Positions 8,508 through 16,167 of a DNA stretch of 64,000 nucleotides are shown piece after piece. The notes beneath the pieces are model-generated. The model ran no database searches and was not told the origin of the DNA. It was given only the letters and a program-made list of their open reading frames with translations. Source of the stretch: Chloroflexota bacterium. GTDB lineage: Bacteria > Chloroflexota > Dehalococcoidia > Lucifugimonadales > UBA3495. Numbering within the stretch: position 1 is the stretch's first letter; every line of letters starts with the position of its first letter. The position numbers and the translations under genes are program-made. The stretch is taken from NCBI GenBank assembly GCA_022573285.1, contig JACZUF010000013.1:1-64000 (forward strand). The letters are read 5' to 3'.

Positions 8508-8598
8508 GTCATTCTGAGGCGTAAGCCGAAGAATCTCGTTGCTACTGGAATCAAGACTGCGCGGGAACAAAGAGACCCTTCGCTTCTCTCAGGGTGAC
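8508..8598 (+). mobile_element. MITE-like element, copy A (91 bp)
   Basis: The left end GTCATTCTGAG and the right end CTCAGGGTGAC form imperfect terminal inverted repeats of roughly 27 bp, including GAAGAATCTC on the left and GAGACCCTTC on the right. The interior does not code. Copy B at 13096-13201 (inverted) has the same ends and shares GAATC-GTTGCT inside. The GIY-YIG element at 15731-16112 has the same ends. It lies between two genes and interrupts neither. Confidence 0.65.
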
Positions 8599-8630
8599 CC
8601 AAGCGAAATTGATTCCAGTCCGGCACACTC

Positions 8631-8642
8631 GTCATTCTGAGG
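8631..8642 (+). repeat. Solo terminal repeat at the reductase start
   Basis: GTCATTCTGAGG repeats the left end of the MITE-like element. It overlaps the GAGGA that serves as Shine-Dalgarno for the GTG start at 8650, so the repeat supplies the ribosome-binding site. Confidence 0.5.
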
Positions 8643-8649
8643 ATTTCCG

Positions 8650-10068
8650 GTGAAGAAAGACTACGACCTGCTGATCATTGGCGGGGGCTCCGCAGGGCTG
8701 ACCGCCGCCCGGTTCGCCCGCCGGATGGACCTATCGGTGGCGTTGGTGGAGAAGGCCCGCCTGGGCGGCGACTGCACCTGGACCGGGTGCGTGCCCAGCA
8801 AGACCCTGCTGAGGGCCGCCAAATCTATCCAGACCATCAAAGATGCCGCCCGTTTCGGGATAACCTCGACCGAGCCGGTAATCGACTTCAAATCGGTGAT
8901 GGGCCGGGTTAGCTCCGTGGTGCAGAAAATATTCGAGAGCGAATCGCCGGATACCCTGCAAGCCGAAGGCGTGGACGTGATCCAAGGCACGGCCCAGTTC
9001 ATCGACCGGCGGACGGTATCGGTGGACGGCAGAGGGATCAGCGCCCGCCGTTTTCTGGTCTGCACCGGGGCCCGGCCGGTGACGCCGCCCATCGAGGGCC
9101 TGGCCGAGGCCGGTTTCCTGACCTACGAGACGGTCTGGGACCTGGAAGAGCTGCCGCCGAGGTTGGCCGTCATCGGCGGCGGGCCCATCGGATGCGAACT
9201 GGCCCAGGCATTCTGCCGTTTGGGTTCATCGGTGACCCTACTGGAGGCCGCCGGCCGCATCATGCTGCAGGATGAGCCGGAAGCCGCAGATGTGGTCGCC
9301 CAGCGCCTGACTGAAGATGGGGTAGACCTGAGGGTTGACGCGGCTCTGGAACGGGTGGAAAAGACCTCGGTTGGCGTGCGGTTAATGCTAGGAGGTGGCG
9401 CTCAGGTGGAGGCCGACGCGGTGTTGGTCGCCGTCGGCCGGCGGCCCCAGGTGGACGGGCTGGGTCTTGACGAGGCCAAGGTCGTCCACGGTCTTGGCGG
9501 TATAGAGGTCAATAAAAACCTCCGCACCAGCCAGGCGAACATCTACGCTGCCGGCGATTGCACCGGCGGCTACCAATTCACCCACTACGCCGGTTACCAG
9601 GGGTTCATGGCGGTGCGGAACGCGTTCTTGCCCTTCAACAAAAAATCGGTGTTGGAGCATGTGCCCTGGGCCACGTTCACCGACCCGGAGGTGGCCCACG
9701 CCGGGCTGACCGAGGCTCTGGCCAGAGAGCGCCACGGGGGGAAGGTACTGGCCGCCACCTGGCCCATGGACCAGACCGACCGGTGGCTGACGGAGGGAGA
9801 CTCGCCGGGCTTCTTGAAGCTGGTTTACCTGCCCAACGGCAAGCTGTTGGGGGTGACGGTCGTGGCCTCGCGCGCCGGGGAGATGGTCCAAGAGTGGGCC
9901 CTGGCCCTGGACCGGGGCCTGAAGCTCTCCCACATGGCCGAGTCTCTCCACATCTACCCCACCTTTTCCCTGGCCTCCCAACAACTGGCGTCCAAACTGA
10001 GAGTGGACCAACTGCTGAGCGGCACGGTGGGCAAGATCGTGCGCAAATACGCCCGAATTGTGGGGTAG
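8650..10068 (+). CDS. Pyridine nucleotide-disulfide oxidoreductase, mercuric/dihydrolipoyl reductase-like, 472 aa
   Basis: This is a class I flavin disulfide reductase. The FAD motif GGGSAGLTAARFA lies at the N-terminus, with the redox cysteine pair in GGDCTWTGCVPSK. The NAD(P) motif GGGPIGCELAQ lies near residue 178, and the second FAD motif IYAAGDCTGG near 300. The C-terminus carries HIYPTF in the interface position. The Cys-x4-Cys spacing is normal, but the two residues TW inside it are unusual. No metal-binding MerA N-domain or extra cysteines are present, so mercury reduction is not implied. The start is GTG with GAGGA at -7. The last 28 codons are duplicated at 12956-13052. Confidence 0.88.
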   Translation: MKKDYDLLIIGGGSAGLTAARFARRMDLSVALVEKARLGGDCTWTGCVPSKTLLRAAKSIQTIKDAARFGITSTEPVIDFKSVMGRVSSVVQKIFESESPDTLQAEGVDVIQGTAQFIDRRTVSVDGRGISARRFLVCTGARPVTPPIEGLAEAGFLTYETVWDLEELPPRLAVIGGGPIGCELAQAFCRLGSSVTLLEAAGRIMLQDEPEAADVVAQRLTEDGVDLRVDAALERVEKTSVGVRLMLGGGAQVEADAVLVAVGRRPQVDGLGLDEAKVVHGLGGIEVNKNLRTSQANIYAAGDCTGGYQFTHYAGYQGFMAVRNAFLPFNKKSVLEHVPWATFTDPEVAHAGLTEALARERHGGKVLAATWPMDQTDRWLTEGDSPGFLKLVYLPNGKLLGVTVVASRAGEMVQEWALALDRGLKLSHMAESLHIYPTFSLASQQLASKLRVDQLLSGTVGKIVRKYARIVG

Positions 10069-10084
10069 GGCGGCTCGCCGCGTT
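9972..10084 (+). repeat. Duplicated 3' end of the reductase gene, copy 1
   Basis: Positions 9972-10055 match 12956-13039 exactly (84 bp). Weaker similarity continues past the stop codon to CGGCTCGCCGCGTT. This copy is the in-frame end of the reductase gene. The two copies are direct repeats flanking a two-gene minus-strand operon. Confidence 0.9.
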
Positions 10085-10159
10085 ATAGAACTGCGGTGAG
10101 ATCGCTATTTCTTAATCAGTGCCTTCATAAACCGCGATTTCCCTCATCCGGTGTTCCGA

Positions 10160-11431
10160 TTATTTGCTCGCCAGTGTAGGAATCTCTATGGCCGAGAGAC
10201 TTAAAAGGAATGAATCTAAGGGGGGGAAAAATTCGATTTGAAGAATAAAAATGTCTAGGCAAAGCGAGCCTTCGTAACCTGTAATTGCATCTTTTTGGTC
10301 TTTCAAGATTGCCAAGATTCCTTCGCAAGTGAGTACCATGCCATCGGCTGTCCGGACATCTTGACGAAGTTCAAAAATCCAAGCTAACTTAAGGCCAGGT
10401 AGCGGACCAGGCGGACCGAATTTCTCCAAGGCCAGGTCGGCGGACACATCTCCGTTTTCCTCCACCGAAATCAAATGCCTATGCCCCGAATCATGTTCTG
10501 GCATCGGCGGAGATGTTGGCTCAACAGTTGGCGCCGGCGGAGATGGTGACCCAACAGTTGGCGCCGGCGGAGATGTTGACCCAACAGTTGGCGTTCGCGT
10601 AGCTCTTATCGCTGGAGTCGATGTGGGCGGTGTTTCCGTTTCCTTTGTATCAGCCCCGTCCGTGGTATCGAACGACTTTTTTAATTCCTCGAACTCTCTG
10701 ACTTCTTCCGCCGTGAAGGTTGCGGGAGTTGGCGGCAGAATCGTCCGTTCTGTCACATCTACCAATACCTCTGTGTGTTCGCCAATCAAAATCGGTTCTG
10801 ATCCATACTCATCCCGAGGCGTGAGTAGGATGTGACCGCTAAAGACGGCGATTCTCGCCTTCTTATCGGCGCGAAGTACGACTCGTACCGTCGTACCCTC
10901 CGTCTCAATAAAGCCGACACCATCTATGTCGATGATTATTCCTTGGGTAGTCTTGCAATTGAATGCGCTGTCCTTATCCGAGCTCAATACTCTGAGAATC
11001 ACGTTTGGGATTTCGGAGATCGGACGTGTGAGACCAATGGCATTTGGCTTGCCGTTGCATCGCGCTTGCGCCACAAACATACCCTTGGCCTCGGAGAACC
11101 GCGCGAAAGAAATAATGAACGTGCCTGCCTGGCTGGCATTTATAGTCGTTTTTGTGCTGATCGGATTGACTTGATCAAGCGTCATACCCTCGGTATCCAG
11201 GTCAACTGCTGGACCTGAAGAAAGGGGGGTAACATTCACATCGGGTGTGAATTCTATGATTATGTCGTTAAAGCCCGAAGTGGGGCCGGCTGTGGGTGGG
11301 GCCTGACCATCGCAACCCACGACGAGAAATGTGGCAACGATTGCTATTATTAACAGAACCACTCTATGCACACGCCGAAGCAATCTCACCTTATCCTCCG
11401 ACCGAAGTTCGAATGTGACGATTTCAATCAC
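10160..11431 (-). CDS. Lipoprotein with FecR-like domain and Pro/Thr-rich linker, 423 aa
   Basis: The N-terminus has a basic region, a hydrophobic stretch (about 23-37) and the lipobox LVVGC, placing the lipid anchor at Cys40. Residues about 95-255 form a beta-rich region with TTVRVV, IAVFSGHILL and EHTEVLVDV strands that resembles the FecR periplasmic domain. This is a pattern match only. A linker at about 262-310 is rich in PAPTVGS repeats. A C-terminal domain of about 110 residues is unrecognised. The gene overlaps the upstream membrane-protein gene by 4 bp (ATGA), so the two are translationally coupled. The operon lies between duplicated ends of the reductase gene, and its lower GC suggests transfer. 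Confidence 0.6.
   Translation of the reverse strand: MIEIVTFELRSEDKVRLLRRVHRVVLLIIAIVATFLVVGCDGQAPPTAGPTSGFNDIIIEFTPDVNVTPLSSGPAVDLDTEGMTLDQVNPISTKTTINASQAGTFIISFARFSEAKGMFVAQARCNGKPNAIGLTRPISEIPNVILRVLSSDKDSAFNCKTTQGIIIDIDGVGFIETEGTTVRVVLRADKKARIAVFSGHILLTPRDEYGSEPILIGEHTEVLVDVTERTILPPTPATFTAEEVREFEELKKSFDTTDGADTKETETPPTSTPAIRATRTPTVGSTSPPAPTVGSPSPPAPTVEPTSPPMPEHDSGHRHLISVEENGDVSADLALEKFGPPGPLPGLKLAWIFELRQDVRTADGMVLTCEGILAILKDQKDAITGYEGSLCLDIFILQIEFFPPLDSFLLSLSAIEIPTLASK
10506..10593 (-). repeat. Tandem 30-bp coding repeat in the lipoprotein linker
   Basis: About three 30-bp units containing CAACAGTTGGCGCCGGCGG encode the decapeptide-like PAPTVG-SPP linker repeats. Units differ by a few bases, which suggests slippage-driven length variation. 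Confidence 0.7.
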
Positions 11432-12603
11432 CGTGCCCCAAACGGGCGTTCCTTAAATATGAAACTGATTAAACTCGCCAACGCCGGAAGAACCGAACTG
11501 AACAGACCCAATAGAGCCGCGCCTAAAGCGGTGACAAACGTGCGGAAGATAGGGCTCGCTTCTATTTTTCTGGGGAGTAGTTCAGATTCCCCTAGTTTGA
11601 CACTGGTGGCCACAGCCGCGCTTCCGAGGCTGATCTTTCCATCGTTTATCTCCACTCCGATTGACCTATCCTCAAGCAACATCAACTCAAGAGTATCGTT
11701 ACTGACCAAAGGGACTCTCGTTTGACCGATGTCGAAGAATCCCTCGGTCCCGCTCAGGACCAGCTTGGATACTCTGGCGTCGAAGCGAATCCCCGGAGAT
11801 TCGGACACAGTGTGGGCGTCGAAAGAACTACTCACCAGTGAATCCCCTGGAACAGAACTCGGAACCGGGCTTTGGGGAAGTTTCAAAGTTCTGCTCTCCT
11901 TGCCCATTAGCACTGATGTAGTGCCGTCAGCGTCAGTTATCGCCACCTTTCGATCTAGCTCTTCAAGGGCCTCGATTCTTACTTTCGCTTGGCTGCTCTG
12001 ATCGGCGACAGTTTGTACGTTGATCCTGGTAATGCCCGGGTCATTCTTCGATGGCCTCCGGAGTGTTACCTGCTGTACCTCAGTGGCAGATACCAAAACT
12101 GATATAGGAGCGGCCCGGTTCTCATTTTCGGCACTGTCCTCCCCAGATATTTCGAAGTCCAACCTATCTATGCTGCCCTCATCTATGTTGCTCTCCGACT
12201 CTTGGAAAGCGTCTCCATCCAATGGCAGAATAAGCTCAACCGGTAGTAGCAAGCCCTGCAGACGGGAAAAATGTTCAACCCCATTCAAAAGCAACAAAAA
12301 AGACTCCTGCTGAGAAGAAGGCGATTTGTCCTTGGAAAGAACCGCTGTTAATTTGGTGTCCACGAGGAAACGTGCATTCAGGACCACAGTTTGAGCGGGC
12401 CTGTGGGTCCAACCCCAAGTAAACAGCCCTACTAATATCATCAATGCGATCATGTACCCGGCGCCGGTGATCCGTCTTCTTCGGTCCTGGTCACGATCCT
12501 GTTCAATGGCAGCCCGTAAAATGCCCTTGGCGACGGCTCCGGAGATACCCTCTAGATCCTGATTTGATAAGGCGTCGGTTTGAAGATCAGTGGAATCGGT
12601 CAT
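11428..12603 (-). CDS. Two-TM membrane protein of unknown function, 391 aa
   Basis: I do not recognise a family. An acidic N-tail is followed by a basic patch DRRRR and a membrane helix at about 46-65. A long soluble, beta-rich region with a FecR-like feel (VSKLVLSGTEGFFDIG; SIGVEINDGKISLG) follows. A C-terminal hydrophobic region at about 355-383 ends with FKERPFGAR. The layout suggests a protein anchored at both ends with a large extracytoplasmic domain. It is the first gene of an operon with the FecR-like lipoprotein, with which it overlaps by 4 bp. An anti-sigma-like sensing pair without an adjacent sigma factor gene is one reading, but this is inference. Confidence 0.6.
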   Translation of the reverse strand: MTDSTDLQTDALSNQDLEGISGAVAKGILRAAIEQDRDQDRRRRITGAGYMIALMILVGLFTWGWTHRPAQTVVLNARFLVDTKLTAVLSKDKSPSSQQESFLLLLNGVEHFSRLQGLLLPVELILPLDGDAFQESESNIDEGSIDRLDFEISGEDSAENENRAAPISVLVSATEVQQVTLRRPSKNDPGITRINVQTVADQSSQAKVRIEALEELDRKVAITDADGTTSVLMGKESRTLKLPQSPVPSSVPGDSLVSSSFDAHTVSESPGIRFDARVSKLVLSGTEGFFDIGQTRVPLVSNDTLELMLLEDRSIGVEINDGKISLGSAAVATSVKLGESELLPRKIEASPIFRTFVTALGAALLGLFSSVLPALASLISFIFKERPFGAR

Positions 12604-12955
12604 CGCATGAACATTTGTTGATGCTGGGCAATTTCATTTTTGTCCAATGGTCGGACATGAGATTGAACCGTGGGTCCAGAGGTTGGCCGATGAGGATTAG
12701 CGGACAAGAACAAGGATCGACGGACGAACTTCGCCACCAAAGTAACCAACCAATTCGTGCAAATACTATACCAAAAGATTTAGCTGCCGCGACCGAATCG
12801 GAAACCGACAAACCATAATGTAAGACGAAACCGCCACGTTAAAAAATTGATGGCTCAATCGATGATATGTAGCATGGTCCCAGGCTCATCGGAACAGCCC
12901 GGAGTTACACCGGAGCAGCGCCGCGACCTAGCGCGGGAAATGTTTGATGAGATCA
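12604..12955. other. Non-coding region upstream of the two-gene operon
   Basis: No gene is supported here. It is AT-richer than the flanks and probably holds the promoter of the minus-strand operon. A short plus-strand ORF (12850-12984, 44 codons) runs into the duplicated reductase fragment in the wrong frame and is not called. Confidence 0.4.
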
Positions 12956-13071
12956 GGCCTCCCAACAACTGGCGTCCAAACTGAGAGTGGACCAACTGCT
13001 GAGCGGCACGGTGGGCAAGATCGTGCGCAAATACGCCCGCATGGTCGGCTAGGGAGGCGGCTCGCCGCGTT
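12956..13071 (+). pseudogene. Orphan 3' fragment of the reductase gene, copy 2
   Basis: This region repeats the last 28 codons of the reductase gene, with 84 bp identical to 9972-10055. In-frame it encodes the C-terminus ending KYARMVG before a TAG, against KYARIVG in the intact gene. It then shares the GGCTCGCCGCGTT trailer. No upstream part of the gene is present. It is either the original gene end displaced by an insertion or a duplicated remnant. Confidence 0.85.
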
Positions 13072-13095
13072 TTCGTGGGGCGATTCCCCGTGTCT

Positions 13096-13201
13096 GTCAC
13101 CCTGACCCCACCGCAGTCGGGGGATGGGTCTCATCGTCCCTGGTCAGTGTAGGGCTTGAGCAACGGGATTCTTCCCCGACGCGTCGGGGCCTCAGAATGA
13201 C
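13096..13201 (-). mobile_element. MITE-like element, copy B (106 bp)
   Basis: Read on the minus strand it starts GTCATTCTGAG and ends GGGTGAC, like copy A at 8508-8598. It shares the inner GAAGAATC-CGTTGCT segment and the GAGACCC right-arm core. Its left arm holds the perfect palindrome CCCCGACGCGTCGGGG. It codes for nothing. Confidence 0.6.
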
Positions 13202-13293
13202 AGGCCCCGGACCGTTCACCCCACGGCGCCAAAACTGGGCGGCGCATCACTAGAACGCACCGCTACCGAAGGTATTTGCCCCGGCTGCGCCGG

Positions 13294-14244
13294 CTAGAAG
13301 ATGGCTATGGGGTTTACGGGGGAGCCGGTGGTGTTGTGCAGGCGGAGCGGGCCGATGGAAATCATGAACTCCCAGCGGTTGCGCTCTTTGCAGGCTTGGG
13401 CCACCCCTTCCAGGTCGGCGTTATCCAGGATCCAGATGCCCATGGCCGTGATACTCACTTGGTGGATGGGACTGGGCACCTTCTCGTACTGGGGCGGGTT
13501 AACGTCGTTGCCGGTGTCCGAGCCCATCATGGCGATGCCCCGCTCGTAGAACAGGGGCAGCACCGACGCCTGACAGGCGGTGGAGCCCTTGGACCGTTCC
13601 ACGGGTCCCTCGACGTTGCGGCGGTGCAACTGCCCGGTGCGGATTAGCAGCACGTCGCCCTCCTCCACCTTGAACCCGCAGCGCTCCTCGGCGGCCAGGA
13701 TGTCGTCGATCATGACGCCTTCGCCCCGTTCCACCCAGTCGATGCCCCGGATCATGGGCACGTCGACCAATACCGCCCGGGAGATGATGCCCTCCTTGGC
13801 CTCCTCCACCGAGCCGAAGGTTGCGCCCAGACTGGTGGACACCAAGTGGGCCGGCTTGCCGTTGTAGGTCTTCCCGTTCCAGAAGAAATGGGAGAGGGCG
13901 TCGACGTGGGTCACGGTGGTGCCGTGGAAGATCATGCCGAAGTAGTCGGTGGCGGCCGGGAAGGCGCGGGAGCTCACCTTGTCTCCGCTGGCCCAGCCCT
14001 CGCCGCTCTCCACCATGAAGTGGACCGGTGGGCTTGGCGCGTCCACGGTCGGCTCGAAGCTGATGGTCCGTGACATGGTGATGCGGACCCCATCCTGCAC
14101 CGTGGCGATGGCCTGCTTGACCTTGGCGGGAGTGATGAAATTAGGCGCGCCCAACTCGTCGTCTTCGCCCCAACGTCCCCAATTGGAGAACTTGTCGAAA
14201 TAGCTGAGTACCTCTTCTTCACTGGGTATATTCGCCTGTGGCAT
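13294..14244 (-). CDS. Cyclase family protein (kynurenine formamidase-like metal hydrolase), 316 aa
   Basis: The protein belongs to the cyclase/KynB family of metal-dependent hydrolases, seen from HGTTVTHVDALSHFF, the H-x-G-T-H-x-D-x3-H-like metal motif. It also has EEGDVLLIRTG and the C-terminal GSPVNPIAIF. I place the start at the ATG at 14244 (MPQANIPSEE), which has AGGAGG 9 nt upstream. The track ORF extends 50 codons further into the amidase gene and is not credible. It lies 55 bp after an amidase gene on the same strand, so amide or formamide hydrolysis in one pathway is plausible. The exact substrate is unknown. Confidence 0.88.
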   Translation of the reverse strand: MPQANIPSEEEVLSYFDKFSNWGRWGEDDELGAPNFITPAKVKQAIATVQDGVRITMSRTISFEPTVDAPSPPVHFMVESGEGWASGDKVSSRAFPAATDYFGMIFHGTTVTHVDALSHFFWNGKTYNGKPAHLVSTSLGATFGSVEEAKEGIISRAVLVDVPMIRGIDWVERGEGVMIDDILAAEERCGFKVEEGDVLLIRTGQLHRRNVEGPVERSKGSTACQASVLPLFYERGIAMMGSDTGNDVNPPQYEKVPSPIHQVSITAMGIWILDNADLEGVAQACKERNRWEFMISIGPLRLHNTTGSPVNPIAIF

Positions 14245-14267
14245 CTTCTTCCTCCTAAATGCTGATC

Positions 14268-14286
14268 GCCCCGATAGAATCGGGGC
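14268..14286. repeat. GCCCCGAT-AGA-ATCGGGGC hairpin
   Basis: A perfect 8-bp inverted repeat with a 3-nt loop lies between the amidase and cyclase genes. It has the same CCCGAT/ATCGGG arms as the hairpins in the tRNA-Ala-derived repeats. Confidence 0.6.
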
Positions 14287-14299
14287 TGATAGCCGACAG

Positions 14300-15655
14300 C
14301 TAATTCTCGACTGGGGGAACCAGCCGGACGTCGATGACCCTCTCGCACCACCGGGCGGCCGCCAAGAGCCGGGCCTCTTCGAAGGGCGATGCAATCAACT
14401 GGATACCCAGGGGCAACCCTGATTCCGCAAGACCGATGGGCAGGGTGATTGTCGGCAGTCCGCACGAGGTCCACGGCCCCTGGAATCTGGTGTCGCCGGT
14501 GTTGGTCAGGTCGGCCAGCGGAGCGGTTGGGGTGGAGGGCGTGAGCAGAACGTCGGCCTTCTCCGCCAGCAACCTCATGTCGGCAGAGAACCGGAGCCTC
14601 CTTTCCAGGGCCTTCGAATAGGTCGTGGCGTCGGTCTCCAGGCCCTGCCGCAGCATCTCTCGCAGCTTAGGCCGGTAGTCCTGGGCCTGCTTCTCGTACA
14701 TGGGTTTGTGGAAGGCGGCGGCCTCGGCGCCCATGATCGTCATCTGGTCCTGGATGGCGGTCCCGAAGCTCTCCGGAAGGGTCAACTCCACCACTGACGC
14801 CCCGGCCGACGCAAGCTGCTCCACCACGGCTCTGGTCCGCCGCTGGGTTTCCTGGTCGGCTTCTTCCATGAAGAATGAAGTGATGAGTCCGATCCGTGGC
14901 GGCCCCGAAGACTCCAACCCCGATAGGTAGTCGCCGGCCGGCAAGCGCGAGGCCACTGGGTCTTGATCGTCGGGCCCGGCCATCACTTGCAGTAGGAGCG
15001 CGGCGTCTTCCACGGTGCGGCCCATCCAGCCCACGGTGTCCAGGGACCAGCTTACGGGCACCACTCCGCGGCGGCTGACCCGTCCGTAGGTCGGCTTAAG
15101 GCCGACGATGCCGCTGTAAGACGCTGGCCGGAGCACCGAGCCTATGGTCTGGGAGCCCATGGCCACCGGGCACATCCGGGCGGCAACGGCCACTGCCGAG
15201 CCGCTGCTGGACCCGCCGGGCGTATGGGCCGGGTTCCAGGGGTTCTTGGTGTGGGATGGGTCCAGGCAGGCAAACTCGGTGGTGACGGTCTTGCCCAATA
15301 TGACCGCGCCGGCGTTTTGGAGCAGGCCGATGGTGGCCGCAGTCTCATCGGGAACGTAGTCCGCGTAGACCTTGGAGCCGGCCTTGGTGGGCACGCCGGC
15401 GATATTGTAGATGTCTTTTATGCCGATGGGCACGCCGTGGAGCGGCCCGGTCTCTACGCCGCTGTCCAGTTCTTCTTGACGTTGCTTGGCGTCGGCCAGA
15501 ACCGTCTCCCGGTCAACGCGGACCCAGGCTTCCAAACGGGGTTCCAGGGAGTCCATCCGCTCCAGAAGCGACTGCGCCACTTGCACTGGAGTGATGTTTC
15601 GATCGCGGATCTGGCGTGCCAGTTCCGCCGCCGATAGGTCATAGGGCTGGGGCAT
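14300..15655 (-). CDS. Amidase-signature family amidase, 451 aa
   Basis: This is a paralogue of the amidase at 7038-8396, with the same start MPQPY and the same motif spacing. The triad is Lys80 (GVPIGIKD), the TPGGSSSGSA loop at about 146-154 and Ser173 in SQTIGSVLRPA. The usual TGGS is TIGS here, a change next to the nucleophile that could alter substrate choice. AGGAGTAACC directly precedes the ATG. It probably shares a transcript with the cyclase-family hydrolase downstream. It hydrolyses an amide or related bond in the cytoplasm, and the substrate is unknown. Confidence 0.92.
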   Translation of the reverse strand: MPQPYDLSAAELARQIRDRNITPVQVAQSLLERMDSLEPRLEAWVRVDRETVLADAKQRQEELDSGVETGPLHGVPIGIKDIYNIAGVPTKAGSKVYADYVPDETAATIGLLQNAGAVILGKTVTTEFACLDPSHTKNPWNPAHTPGGSSSGSAVAVAARMCPVAMGSQTIGSVLRPASYSGIVGLKPTYGRVSRRGVVPVSWSLDTVGWMGRTVEDAALLLQVMAGPDDQDPVASRLPAGDYLSGLESSGPPRIGLITSFFMEEADQETQRRTRAVVEQLASAGASVVELTLPESFGTAIQDQMTIMGAEAAAFHKPMYEKQAQDYRPKLREMLRQGLETDATTYSKALERRLRFSADMRLLAEKADVLLTPSTPTAPLADLTNTGDTRFQGPWTSCGLPTITLPIGLAESGLPLGIQLIASPFEEARLLAAARWCERVIDVRLVPPVEN

Positions 15656-15730
15656 GGTTACTCCTGGGGGCGTGGATTGCGTCTCGAATGCTGCGCTGAT
15701 GGATGTTGTTACAAAAAGCCAAATTACCCT

Positions 15731-16112
15731 GTCACCCCGAGAGAAGCGAGGGGTCTCATTGCTGTCGACCTACCTCGTACCAGTCCTCGGACAGGTCTTT
15801 CCACCTGGGATTGGCCGCTTCAATCAGGTCTATCTTCTTGGAGCGTCTCCATTTTTTCAGCTCTTTTTCTCTGTTGACCGCTCCCTCGATGCTGGACGTA
15901 GCGTCGAGATAGACCAATCGGTTCAATTTGTATCGTTTCGTGGATCCTTCGATCGACTCCGATTTGTGTTTGTGTACTCGTCGCTCCAGGTCATTTGTTA
16001 TCCAAACATAAAGAGTTCGTGATCGGTTGGTCATGACGTAGACATAGTATTGCCGTGTCATGGCCGGTTGTTAAGAAACGAGATTTCTCGTCGTTTCACT
16101 CCTCGAAATGAC
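15731..16112 (-). mobile_element. GIY-YIG-carrying element with terminal inverted repeats (382 bp)
   Basis: Read on the minus strand, the element begins GTCATTTCGAGG with GAGAAATCTCGTT. It contains one GIY-YIG gene and ends GAGACCCCTCGCTTCTCTC followed by GGGGTGAC. The ends are imperfect inverted repeats of each other and match those of the gene-less copies at 8508-8598 and 13096-13201. The gene fills the element almost completely. I read it as the parent form of the MITE-like copies. Confidence 0.6.
15756..16061 (-). CDS. GIY-YIG nuclease family protein, 101 aa
   Basis: This short GIY-YIG protein has YYVYVMTN and LYVW-TNDLERRV, then REKELKKWRR and the C-terminal IEAANPRWKDLSE typical of the family. 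The glycine usually found in the YIG-type motif is a tryptophan here (LYVWIT), which may impair catalysis. The residue corresponding to the metal-binding Glu is present in LIEAANP. It lies inside an inverted-repeat-bounded element (15731-16112). The start at 16061 is an ATG without a strong Shine-Dalgarno. Confidence 0.82.
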   Translation of the reverse strand: MTRQYYVYVMTNRSRTLYVWITNDLERRVHKHKSESIEGSTKRYKLNRLVYLDATSSIEGAVNREKELKKWRRSKKIDLIEAANPRWKDLSEDWYEVGRQQ

Positions 16113-16167
16113 ATGGGGCGTTTTGCTCATATGTGTAATTTGGTCACAAATGCAAATGGATGCTCGC

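Noticed and set aside
12850-12984. 44-codon ORF ending in the duplicated reductase fragment
   Set aside because: It reads the fragment in the wrong frame and has no ribosome-binding site.
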